NCBI GenBank assembly: GCA_902812385.1
Contig: CADDZD010000006.1
Coordinates: 1 to 62,985 of the forward strand
DNA: 62,985 nt
DNA from: Clostridia bacterium
GTDB lineage: Bacteria; Bacillota; DSM-12270; Thermacetogeniales; Thermacetogeniaceae
Direction of reading: 5' to 3'
How positions within the stretch are numbered: the stretch's first letter is position 1; every line of letters begins with the position of its first letter. Shown here in pieces: positions 50,341 through 57,656 of the stretch. The notes under the pieces are model-generated. The model did not search any database. It was given only the letters and a program-made list of their open reading frames with translations, and had not been told where the DNA came from. Both the position numbers and the translations under genes were made by a program.

Positions 50341-50360
50341 GGCCCCGCGATAGCGGGGCC
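50341..50360. other. DGR hairpin/cruciform downstream of VR
   Basis: Perfect 8-bp stem GGCCCCGC/GCGGGGCC with tetraloop GATA, 40 bp after the VR end. Bordetella phage BPP-1 and other DGRs carry a similar 7-10-bp stem with a GRNA tetraloop needed for efficient target recognition. The T-run of a terminator is missing (TGAAGCAATC follows). Confidence 0.82.
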
Positions 50361-50385
50361 TGAAGCAATCCTTTGAGGTCAAGCT

Positions 50386-50730
50386 ATGGCTCAAGAACTG
50401 ATCCTAAAAGAAAAGTGTAAGGACATGATGAAGTATGGCTACCAGGCCATCAAGGACATTCCAAGAGATTACCGGTATACATTAGGGGCCGATATCAGGA
50501 ATTCCATGACCAACCTGCTCCAACTCATTATTCGGTGTGGAAAGCGTTATTACAAGAAAACGACACTGGAAGATATGGACATTGAACTGGATACCCTTAG
50601 AACCCTAATCCAAGTAGCAGTAGAAAACAGGGTCATCACCGTTAAAGAGTTTGAGCATTGGTCGGTCTTGCTGGACGAGTTGGGCCGCATGATTGGCGGC
50701 TGGATAAAGTCTTTGAAGACAAAGAATTAG
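50386..50730 (+). CDS. avd: Avd, DGR accessory variability determinant
   Basis: 114 residues, four predicted helices, strongly basic surface, with the family pattern YGYQAIKDIPRDYRYTLGADIRNSMTNLLQLIIRC. Avd forms a pentameric barrel that binds the reverse transcriptase and template RNA and is required for mutagenic copying. It lies between the variable gene and the template, the classic order. Confidence 0.92.
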   Translation: MAQELILKEKCKDMMKYGYQAIKDIPRDYRYTLGADIRNSMTNLLQLIIRCGKRYYKKTTLEDMDIELDTLRTLIQVAVENRVITVKEFEHWSVLLDELGRMIGGWIKSLKTKN

Positions 50731-50741
50731 GGCCTGGGCTG

Positions 50742-50861
50742 CAACGCGCGGCTCTCCGGGGCGGGAACTGGGACAATGGGTCGAATGCCCGCGCCGGGTT
50801 CGCCCTCAACCTGAACAATCCGCCGTCGAACGCGAACATCAACATCGGCTTCCGCGCCGCT
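50742..50861 (+). repeat. DGR template repeat (TR)
   Basis: 120 bp between avd and the reverse transcriptase gene. It holds 23 adenines, 18 of them in nine AAY (Asn) codons in the VR reading frame; AAY codons can change widely but never become stops. The template is transcribed and copied with random bases opposite adenine. It begins 11 bases after the avd stop. Confidence 0.95.
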
Positions 50862-51033
50862 CTGCCTGAAACAAGCGAGAAGGTAGCTGCTTACGGGTGG
50901 CTATCCAGGGCACAGGCAAAGGAGCCCCGGTCCTTGTCGCGCCGGCTTGTCCGGCTGGCAAAAAACAAAAAAACGCCTGTCCCGGCCAGTAGGAAACGAA
51001 AGCCGGAGCCAGGCCCAGGTTTGGAGGATGAAG

Positions 51034-52104
51034 ATGAGGACTTATAAGAACCTATACCCACAAGTCTATGACTTTCAAAACCTGTATGAGGCCTATCTCA
51101 AGGCGAGGCGAGGCCACAGGTACCAGCCGGAAGTCCTCATCTTCACCAACAACCTGGAAAGCGAACTAATCCAGTTACAGAATGAATTAATCTGGAAGAC
51201 TTATAAAACAGGCTCTTATCGGCGGTTCTACGTCAACGACCCTAAAACCAGGTTGGTTGCCGCTCTTCCTTTTCGGGACCGGGTACTGCAACACGCCTTA
51301 TGCAACATCATTGAGCCGCTTTTTGAGCGCAAGTTTATCTATGACAGCTATGCCTGCCGGAAAGGCAAGGGAACTCACGCCGGCGCGGACCGGGTAACGG
51401 AATTTCTCAGGCGGGCTACCAGGTTATGGCCAAAGCCTTACTGCCTAAAGTGCGACATCAGCCAGTATTTCCCCTCTGTCAGGCACAACACACTCCTGGC
51501 AATTATCAAGAGGACCATTGCCTGCGAAGATACCTTGTGGCTGATCCAAGAAATTCTCTCTAGTTGGGTAGATACGAACGACCCTGACCCGAGGGGGCTA
51601 CCCATAGGCAACCTGACTAGCCAGCTCTGGGCTAACGTCTACCTTGATCAGCTTGATCACTTTATCAAAGAGGTTCTTCGGGTCAAGTTCTACGTCCGGT
51701 ACATGGACGATTTCGTAATCATCGGCGGTAACAAGGCCGAATTGTGGCAGATAAAAAGAGAAGTCGAAACTTTCCTGGACGACAAGCTGGGCTTACACCT
51801 AAACGGTAAGACAGGGATTTTCCCCATTTCTCATGGGGTGGACTTTTTGGGGTACCGTATCTGGCCGGACCATAGACTGTTGCGCAAAAGGAGCACCAAA
51901 CGGATTAAGCGAGCCTTGCGGCACTTCCAAAAGCTATACAGCCAGGGGAAGATTGGCTTTGACCGAATTAACGCCACGGTCCAGAGCTGGCTGGGCCATG
52001 CTAAGCACGCTGACAGTTACCGCTTCAGACAGAAGCTCTTTGACGCAGTTTCCTTTGTGAGGGGCGGTGGTAACGAGGATGAAGATCAAGGGCTTTTGGA
52101 ATGA
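51034..52104 (+). CDS. DGR reverse transcriptase
   Basis: 356 residues. Reverse-transcriptase motifs in order: RRFYVNDPKTRLVAALPFRDR, LKCDISQYFPSV (first catalytic Asp), GLPIGNLTSQLWANVYLDQLD (motif 4 with the SQ that marks DGR enzymes, in place of the retroviral QG), the YMDD box (~223-226), and FLGYRI. Start ATG 51034 lies six bases after GGAGG; the upstream in-frame ATG would touch that site. It copies the template RNA with frequent errors at A. Confidence 0.95.
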   Translation: MRTYKNLYPQVYDFQNLYEAYLKARRGHRYQPEVLIFTNNLESELIQLQNELIWKTYKTGSYRRFYVNDPKTRLVAALPFRDRVLQHALCNIIEPLFERKFIYDSYACRKGKGTHAGADRVTEFLRRATRLWPKPYCLKCDISQYFPSVRHNTLLAIIKRTIACEDTLWLIQEILSSWVDTNDPDPRGLPIGNLTSQLWANVYLDQLDHFIKEVLRVKFYVRYMDDFVIIGGNKAELWQIKREVETFLDDKLGLHLNGKTGIFPISHGVDFLGYRIWPDHRLLRKRSTKRIKRALRHFQKLYSQGKIGFDRINATVQSWLGHAKHADSYRFRQKLFDAVSFVRGGGNEDEDQGLLE

Positions 52105-52447
52105 CCCTGACGGTTTCACAATAGAGGACCTGGCCGTTTTAACGGCTCTGGGGCTTTATGTGTTCGTGGGAGCCAAGATGGCAGTGGTAAAGGATATTTC
52201 TTCAAACCAAGTAGATTTTTTCACTGTTCTTGGGTACCCAATTATTGCAGCTATCGCAAAAAGGGCCATTGAGCGGATCGGCTGGCCTACACTTGGACGG
52301 CGGGGTCAGGCTTCGCCATATCAGCCACCGTACCCTTATGACGGTTATGGTTATACGCCTCCGCCACAGCCGGCCTATTTCCCAAGAGACGAGGGAAGCG
52401 AAGAAGAACAAGTAAGTGAACCCGTCTCTAATAAACCAACAATTTAG
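52079..52447 (+). CDS. Membrane-associated hypothetical protein
   Basis: 122 residues: two hydrophobic stretches (IEDLAVLTALGLYVFVGAKMAVV and FTVLGYPIIAAIAKRAI) and a Pro/Tyr-rich tail (YQPPYPYDGYGYTPPPQPAYF). It overlaps the reverse transcriptase end and precedes the amidase, so it may belong to the lysis group or help the DGR; neither is shown. ATG 52079 or GTG 52067 may be the start. Confidence 0.6.
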   Translation: MKIKGFWNDPDGFTIEDLAVLTALGLYVFVGAKMAVVKDISSNQVDFFTVLGYPIIAAIAKRAIERIGWPTLGRRGQASPYQPPYPYDGYGYTPPPQPAYFPRDEGSEEEQVSEPVSNKPTI

Positions 52448-52460
52448 GGAGGTGGTTTGG

Positions 52461-53264
52461 ATGAGAGCTTGTATTGACCCTGGCCACGGCGGTGGTGACA
52501 CCGGGGCGCTGACCGCCGATGGTCGAATGGAAAAAGATACGAACCTGCGTGTGGCCCTGATGGTTGAACAGGAGTTGAGGGGCAGCGGAATTGAGGTCAT
52601 GCTGACCAGGCGGGACGACCGGGACATCAGCCTCTCCGAACGGTGCCGGATGGCCAACCGCTGGAGAGCCGATGTTTTTGTAAGCCTCCACGCCGACGCC
52701 GCCGGCGGGACGAGCGCCAAGGGACACCATGCCATCCATAGTATCCATTCGCAACCCGGCAAGGGCGGCAACAAGCTGGCGCGGTTGCTGGTAGACCAGG
52801 TAACGCTGGCTACGGGCCGGCAACCTTTCCCCAGGGGAGACCGGGGCGTATGGACCCGAGAGAGCCAGAATCATCCAGGAGTAGACTATTATGCAGTAAT
52901 TCGCGAGACGGATATGTCGGCGGTAATATTAGAGCGCGGCTTCCTCACCAACCCGGAGGATGCGGCTCTACTTTTCGACGATAGTTTCCTTCAGAAGCAA
53001 GCCCGTGGTATTGCTCGGGCCATCATGATATATTTCGGTGTAAAAATCGAGGAGGTGGCGGTGGGTATGTTTAAAGATATAGCAGGTCACTGGGCGCAAG
53101 GCAACATTGAGCACCTGGCCCAAATTGGTATCGTCCGAGGCCGAGAAGATGGCACCTTTGCACCGGATGCACCAATCACCAGGGCAGAGGCGGCCGTTAT
53201 TTTGGATCGGGCTATTGCCTACATTTTGGGCGAGGTCCAGAAAATGATTAGGGGGGCGGCGTGA
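52461..53264 (+). CDS. N-acetylmuramoyl-L-alanine amidase with SLH domain (endolysin)
   Basis: 267 residues. Amidase_3 domain: zinc ligands in DPGHGGGDTGA, E near LRVALMVEQEL, VSLHADA and the catalytic ILERGFLTNPEDA. A short linker joins one SLH domain (MFKDIAGHWAQGNIEHLAQIGIVRGREDGTFAPDAPITRAEAAVILDRA) that binds secondary wall polymers. It cuts host peptidoglycan at lysis. AGGGAGGTGG precedes ATG 52461. Confidence 0.93.
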   Translation: MRACIDPGHGGGDTGALTADGRMEKDTNLRVALMVEQELRGSGIEVMLTRRDDRDISLSERCRMANRWRADVFVSLHADAAGGTSAKGHHAIHSIHSQPGKGGNKLARLLVDQVTLATGRQPFPRGDRGVWTRESQNHPGVDYYAVIRETDMSAVILERGFLTNPEDAALLFDDSFLQKQARGIARAIMIYFGVKIEEVAVGMFKDIAGHWAQGNIEHLAQIGIVRGREDGTFAPDAPITRAEAAVILDRAIAYILGEVQKMIRGAA

Positions 53265-53265
53265 G

Positions 53266-53628
53266 ATGGAGGAACTAGTACAAAAAGTAGCTGCTGATTT
53301 GCTGGTGTTACTGGCTACCGTAGTTGCGGGCTATGTCGTGGCGTGGCTCCGCAAGCGCTTGGGCGTTGAAGGATTAAAGAAGATCGAAGTCGAATTAGCC
53401 ATTAAGCAAGAGCTGGCCGCCAAGGCTGTTCAGTTCGTAGAGCAGGTTTATCGCGATCTACATGGTGAAGAGAAATACCGAAAGGCGGCCGAATGGCTGG
53501 CTGGACGCGCCCGCGAACTGGGCATCGCCATAACGGCGGATGAAATGAAGGGCCTAATAGAGGCGGCTCTACGGGCTTTTAAGGATGAATTTGGGGAGCA
53601 ATGGGCTAAGGCATTAACGTCCAATTAA
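53266..53628 (+). CDS. LLH-family phage holin
   Basis: 120 residues: one N-terminal membrane helix (DLLVLLATVVAGYVVAWLRKRLG) then helical cytoplasmic domain with AAKAVQFVEQVYRDLHGEEKYRKAAEWL, as in the LLH holins. It makes the hole that releases the amidase. Two bases separate it from the amidase gene. Confidence 0.88.
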   Translation: MEELVQKVAADLLVLLATVVAGYVVAWLRKRLGVEGLKKIEVELAIKQELAAKAVQFVEQVYRDLHGEEKYRKAAEWLAGRARELGIAITADEMKGLIEAALRAFKDEFGEQWAKALTSN

Positions 53629-53650
53629 CGCCTTATGTCACCGCGTTAAC
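53614..53650 (+). repeat. Right-end phased TTAAC motifs
   Basis: TTAACGT (53614), TTAACGC (53625) and TTAACAG (53646), spaced 11 and 21 bases, one and two helical turns. The last also forms GCGTTAAC. Overlaps the end of the holin gene. Confidence 0.6.
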
Positions 53651-53660
53651 AGCAGCTAAA

Positions 53661-53726
53661 AGGCGGCTTGGGGCCGCCTATGAAGCGGCAGGAGAGGGGG
53701 CCTTACCTATAGGCAACCCCTCTCCT
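53661..53726. terminator. Two strong hairpins after the lysis genes
   Basis: AGGCGGC/GCCGCCT (53661-53667 / 53673-53679, 5-base loop) and AGGAGAGGGG/CCCCTCTCCT (53690-53699 / 53717-53726). The second is followed by CAACAAGTTTTATG with a short T-run. Together they probably end late transcription before the right prophage end. Confidence 0.6.
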
Positions 53727-53754
53727 CAACAAGTTTTATGCATCGATTTATGCA

Positions 53755-53773
53755 TTCTCATGTTGCGTGAGAT
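53755..53773. promoter_or_regulatory. Putative MuA transposase site R2
   Basis: TTCTCATGTTGCGTGAGAT. It matches left site L2 at 15 of 19 bases and fits the consensus TTCTCACGNNNNATGMGAA on the minus strand. Confidence 0.7.
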
Positions 53774-53776
53774 TTT

Positions 53777-53795
53777 TTCGCATCGAGCGTGAGAA
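53777..53795 (-). promoter_or_regulatory. Putative MuA transposase site R1
   Basis: Minus strand TTCTCACGCTCGATGCGAA, ending six bases from the CA right terminus, the mirror image of L1. Separated from R2 by only three bases. Confidence 0.75.
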
Positions 53796-53801
53796 GCAAC
53801 A

Positions 53802-53806
53802 AGCAT
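53802..53806 (+). repeat. Target-site duplication AGCAT, right copy
   Basis: Copy of 18118-18122. Removing the prophage with one copy restores a host sequence that runs from the terminator at 18090 to the one at 53812. Confidence 0.88.
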
Positions 53807-53811
53807 TCAAT

Positions 53812-53840
53812 CCCGGAGATAATCCGGGTTTTTTCTTTTT
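53812..53840 (+). terminator. Host intrinsic terminator
   Basis: CCCGGA/TCCGGG with loop GATAA, then TTTTTTCTTTTTT. It stands just outside the right prophage end. Confidence 0.85.
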
Positions 53841-53870
53841 TGTGACGGTTTGTTTCACCTCCTGTTCTTG

Positions 53871-53906
53871 GCCCGGCTACCGCGCAACGGAAGCTGGGCT
53901 TTTTTA
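53871..53906 (+). terminator. Terminator-like hairpin upstream of HTH gene
   Basis: GCCCGGCT/AGCTGGGC (one G-U pair) followed by seven T, ending 15 bases before ATG 53922. Two other hairpins of this kind, GCCCGG/CCGGGC plus T-run, stand at the same distance before the excisionase-like genes at 59378 and 60735. These may be attenuators. Confidence 0.7.
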
Positions 53907-53921
53907 TTGGAGGTGCAGCTA

Positions 53922-54817
53922 ATGAAAAGCGATAACACAATAATTCGTGTAGAAAAGCGAGAGCGGTATGTTGTCTTAGATAAGTATTTTCTGGAGGAGG
54001 ATGATCGTCTGAGTTGGAAAGCTACTGCAATCTTAGCTTATTTGCTCGCAAAACCCGACGGGTGGGAAATCAGGGTAGCGGATCTCATAAAGAGAAAACA
54101 GGATGGAAGAGACTCAGTTAGAGCTGGTTTGCGTGAGTTGATTAATACTGGGTACTTGGAGCGGCGACCAAACCGGGACGAGACCGGAAAGTTTCACGGC
54201 TATATTTATATTGTTCACGAAAAGCCTGTTGAGCCAGAATCACCGGAGACGGAAAACCGGCGCCGGAAAATCCACCCCTAGTAAATAACAATAATTTAGT
54301 AAATAACAAATTAAATAAACAACAACAACAGAACCCCGTTGTTGTTGTTGACGATAACAGCGAGAAAAAATTTTGCTTTTCTGCCGGGCCCTCGTCTGAG
54401 GAAGTAGACGATCTCCGAAGCTTCGCCGAGGAAAATGGAATTGAAATGAGCGAGCGATTCGCCGCAACCTACATTGCTGCAGCCGGAAGTGTCGAGGCAG
54501 CCAAAGAGCTGGTCGTCAGTTGCGCATCATACATCGCCAGAGAAAAACAAAACGGGCGCGAAATCAGAAGCGTTGCTGCAATCCTGAGCAACGCGGCAAA
54601 GAACTTTCTGACCGGAGCCGCCGTCAAGAACATAGTATGGGGTTTGAGCAGCAAGGAAGACAAATATCGGGACCTGTACCTGAACCGGCTGAAAGAGCCG
54701 ATGGACCCTATATCCCACAAGCCTCAAAAAGATCAAAAAGAGAAAGAGTATGCCGATCTGATCCTAAATCGATTGGATATTATTGACAAAGAGGGTGCCG
54801 GTTGGTGTGCAGAATAG
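53922..54817 (+). pseudogene. Split replication-initiator-like HTH protein
   Basis: First frame (53922-54281): HTH segment (RYVVLDKYFLEEDDRLSWKATAILAYLLAKPDGWEIRVADL...GLRELINTGYLERRPNRDE). The second frame is open from 54233 and continues with no start signal: GKPAPENPPLVNNNNLVNNK, a Gln/Val linker, and a helical C-terminal domain to 54817. The linker type GKPAPENPPLVNN normally follows such HTH domains directly. A one-base change near 54200-54245 would fuse both. AGGTGCAGCTA precedes ATG 53922. Inside the linker an AAC/GTT repeat forms a 12-bp hairpin (54318-54349). Confidence 0.65.
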
Positions 54818-54945
54818 GGTGCCGAATTTGTATTTTCTCCCCCACCCCCCACCCTATCCAGCATGGCGCACACGTTTAAAACCAGTCAAGACGCCCCCCG
54901 CCGCCTTGACCTGCGCTGTGCTTGGTCATTCCGTCCCCCGCCCAC

Positions 54946-55751
54946 TCAACGTCCTGCGGACGTTGCCCTTCGGGAGGCATCGCCCTGGGGGTTCCGGACA
55001 AGGACATTCTCTGGAACCAGGCGGAGCGCAGGGTTGACATGAAGCGCGGAGATAATTCTCTTTCTATGGTGATCGGGAAGGCCCGGATCACTGTCAACGG
55101 CCAGGCGAAGGACATCGACGTGTCCCCGACCATCAGGGACAGCAGGACTTTTCTCCCCGCCGGTACGTTGCCGAGGGCCTTGGCTTCAACGTGGACTGGG
55201 ATCCCGCCAACAAGATCGTCATCTGCTGGCCGAAGGACTCCCCCAAGCCCGTCCTGAGCGAGGTCGTCAAGCAGGCCGTGGAGTTCAACGGCAAGCCGGA
55301 GGCGGTCAAGAAGCTGGAGAGCGCGTTAGGGATCACCATGACGGCTGCTAAGTACAATCCTGGTGGTTGGTACTACAACGAACCCAATCCGTATATTCCT
55401 GACGAACCGGCCAGGAGCGTGATTATTGCTAACAAGGATAAGAGCTACGTCAATGTGGATTATTACCCGAATTGTCGTATTCGTGTCAACATCCGCTGGG
55501 CAAGCGTTGCTGATACATATAACGTCACTTACGATCTCAGCCCGATAGAGAGAACCTTAAGGGCGTTCTTCCCCGGCCAGGAGGCCAAGTTCCCGGCGGT
55601 TATGGCCAAAGCTAAGGAGATCGCCGAAGTAACCAAGCAGAGCAACGGTTTCAAGCGGGCGAATGTGGCGGAATTCAACCTTAACGGCAAAACGGTTGAA
55701 TTGTGCTCCGACGATTTCAACTTTGTAAGCCTTGTCTTTAAGGAGGTATGA
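54946..55751 (+). pseudogene. Broken copper-amine-oxidase-like stalk protein
   Basis: Pieces of the Cu_amine_oxidN1 domain in different frames: VALREA (~54963), ALGVPDKDILWNQAERRVD to TVNGQAKDIDVSP...DSRTFLP (to ~55160), then RYVAEGLGFNVDWDPANKIV (~55165 on). The last frame stays open to 55751, with the VKQAVEFNGKPEAVKKLESALG segment and a new C-terminal domain. At least two frameshifts are needed, near 54980 and 55160. No start codon or signal peptide is left at the 5' end. Confidence 0.7.
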
Positions 55752-55754
55752 CGG

Positions 55755-57656
55755 TTGAGAAAAACACCCAAACTGATGAGCGTGATCTTAATAGCAACCC
55801 TGCTCGCAGGGTTGTTTCTTTTGAGCGGTTCCGCCTTCGCCGACACCAACAGCGACAAGCTCCAGCAGATGCTGGAGGCTATGGGGTTGAAAAACCCTAA
55901 GTCGTCCCAGTATGGCGATCTCTGGGCGCGCCTCGACCGGGGGCAGCTGGTCTTCGGTTCTCCGCTGCTCGTTCCCGGGAACGAGTGGAAGAAAGCTCCG
56001 CCGGACATGAACGGCCAGGACTGGCAGACGGCCAACGGGATCGACCTGGGCCACCCCGGGGAGGAGCCGCGCTATCTGGGGTTTACTCTTCAGAAGGACC
56101 CCTTCTCCAATGACTGGTTTCCTCCGGATGCTGAGCCGGGCACCCCGGCGAAGAGGAACATGATCGCCGAGCCGTGGAACGTCAAATCCGGTGGAAAAAA
56201 CCTATGTTCCGACAACCCCCAAGGCATCTCCGACTACACCTGGGGAGTGATCAAGGCCGCCCTGGCCGACTACCACGAGAAGATCGGGTTTAGCAACCCG
56301 CAGGATGGCTTCGCCTACAACCCGGCCTTCAAGGGGCAGTTCGACATCAACACGATCAAGCGGTACTTCAAGGTTCTTTCCGAACCCAAGCCCGGGGTAA
56401 CTGGAGCCGTCAGGGAATGGCACTACCGGAACGGCGTGCCCTGGTACGACACCATCACCGTCAACTGGGACGTGCTCCCGAACTTCATCCTGGAGGACAT
56501 CGACCCGAGCACGCAGCTGGCAAGGCCGGGGGAGACCTACACCGGAAAGGTAAAGGTTAAAGCGGTCCCCCTGGGAGACTTCATCTCCGACGCACAGACC
56601 TGGCAGCTCTACCAGGTCATGTACGGGCCGGAAGTGCATCTCCAGGACAGCTACGACATCCCGATCGGAGTGGCCGTCGGCAAGAGCCTTACGGAAATGA
56701 CCGTTAACCAGACCGTGCAGCCCACGGACCTTCCCGGAGTCTACACCCTGCTGAACATCGGGGAAGGGGAGTACGAAGCGGAATTCAAGTGGCAGGTTCC
56801 GAAGGATTTTGCCGGCAAAGAGATTACCCTTGCTTCCGAGGTAAACGCCACCGGATTACTGCCGGGTGATGTTCACATAGACGACAGGGAATTCGTCAAC
56901 GCGGACAACTTCAAATCGGTCAAAGTCCCGGTGGACGTGAAGAACCTTGCCGTAACAAACCTGAAGATCACTCCCAATCCGGCGAACCAGGGGGACACCG
57001 TGACCGTTTCTGCCGACGTGGAGAACCAGTACAGCCAGGACATCGCTACGAAGGTGCAGTACCGGTTCAACAACAATGCGGTGGGAGAGCGAGACATAAC
57101 CGTGCCGGCCCACGGGAGCGTTCCGGTGTCCTTCACGGTGACCGCGCCGCCGCCAGGGAAATACTCGGCGGGTGTGCTGGTCAACCCCAACAAGGACATG
57201 CCCCCGGATGAGATCAACATCCTGAGCGGGGACTGGCCCGGGGACAACCTGGCCTGGGGCTGGCTCAACGTGCAGGGGGTTGACATATCGGTAACGGCAA
57301 GCACGCCCAAGCCCAAGTACGTCATACCGTTCAACGCCAGCTCGGTCCAGTGCCCGGTGAACATCGTCGTAACCAGAAAAGACAACGGGGACACCGTTCC
57401 GGTGAGGGTCACTCTTGAGTGTCCTCTGGGCAACAGGACGTTTGACATTACCCTGGAGCCTGGGGGCAAGTGGGGGAAACCGGTTACTCTTCCGGCTTAC
57501 AGCCCTGGTTTCTATCCGGTCAAGGTCCAGGCCTGGCCGGTGGGAGCGCAGGACATGAATCCGGGAGACAACGTCGTTTTGCTGAACATTGTGGTGGAAA
57601 AGCAGAAGCCGCCGGAGATTCCGAGGGACAATTTCTGCGGCGTGTTGCGTCTTTAA
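55755..57656 (+). CDS. Large secreted protein with CARDB-like domain
   Basis: 633 residues. Signal peptide (~1-30, ending SGSAFAD). A long region of unknown fold follows with repeated aromatic motifs. A CARDB-type adhesion module is seen at ~395-475 (NLAVTNLKITPNPANQGDTVTVSADVENQYSQ...PPPGKYSAGVLVNPNKDMPPDE) and a second Ig-like part at ~500-620. Start TTG 55755 has AAGGAGGTATGACGG ahead. It follows the broken stalk gene by four bases and overlaps the next gene, suggesting one exported set. Confidence 0.75.
   Translation: MRKTPKLMSVILIATLLAGLFLLSGSAFADTNSDKLQQMLEAMGLKNPKSSQYGDLWARLDRGQLVFGSPLLVPGNEWKKAPPDMNGQDWQTANGIDLGHPGEEPRYLGFTLQKDPFSNDWFPPDAEPGTPAKRNMIAEPWNVKSGGKNLCSDNPQGISDYTWGVIKAALADYHEKIGFSNPQDGFAYNPAFKGQFDINTIKRYFKVLSEPKPGVTGAVREWHYRNGVPWYDTITVNWDVLPNFILEDIDPSTQLARPGETYTGKVKVKAVPLGDFISDAQTWQLYQVMYGPEVHLQDSYDIPIGVAVGKSLTEMTVNQTVQPTDLPGVYTLLNIGEGEYEAEFKWQVPKDFAGKEITLASEVNATGLLPGDVHIDDREFVNADNFKSVKVPVDVKNLAVTNLKITPNPANQGDTVTVSADVENQYSQDIATKVQYRFNNNAVGERDITVPAHGSVPVSFTVTAPPPGKYSAGVLVNPNKDMPPDEINILSGDWPGDNLAWGWLNVQGVDISVTASTPKPKYVIPFNASSVQCPVNIVVTRKDNGDTVPVRVTLECPLGNRTFDITLEPGGKWGKPVTLPAYSPGFYPVKVQAWPVGAQDMNPGDNVVLLNIVVEKQKPPEIPRDNFCGVLRL

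Larger units (their letters stand above)
18123..53801. mobile_element. Mu-like transposable prophage carrying a DGR
   Basis: 35,679 bp, close to the size of Mu. It is bounded by TG (18123) and CA (53801), by 19-bp sites starting six bases inside each end, and by the AGCAT duplication. Content: divergent repressor, MuA/MuB transposition proteins, Gam, GemA, Mor, DUF3486, terminase, DUF935 portal, MuF, protease/scaffold, gpT capsid, sheath, tube, tape measure, baseplate, fibres, diversity-generating retroelement, amidase and holin. The late genes look intact, so it may be inducible. It appears richer in GC than the flanks by eye. Confidence 0.93.

Noticed and set aside
50341-50360. Intrinsic terminator after the variable gene
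   Set aside because: The stem is right but no T-run follows. The GATA loop and the distance to the VR fit a DGR homing hairpin better.
50658-51047. A 129-codon open frame covering the template repeat
   Set aside because: It is the TR read as protein in the VR frame. It has no good start signal, overlaps avd and ends inside the reverse transcriptase start; the DGR template is an RNA, not a coding gene.
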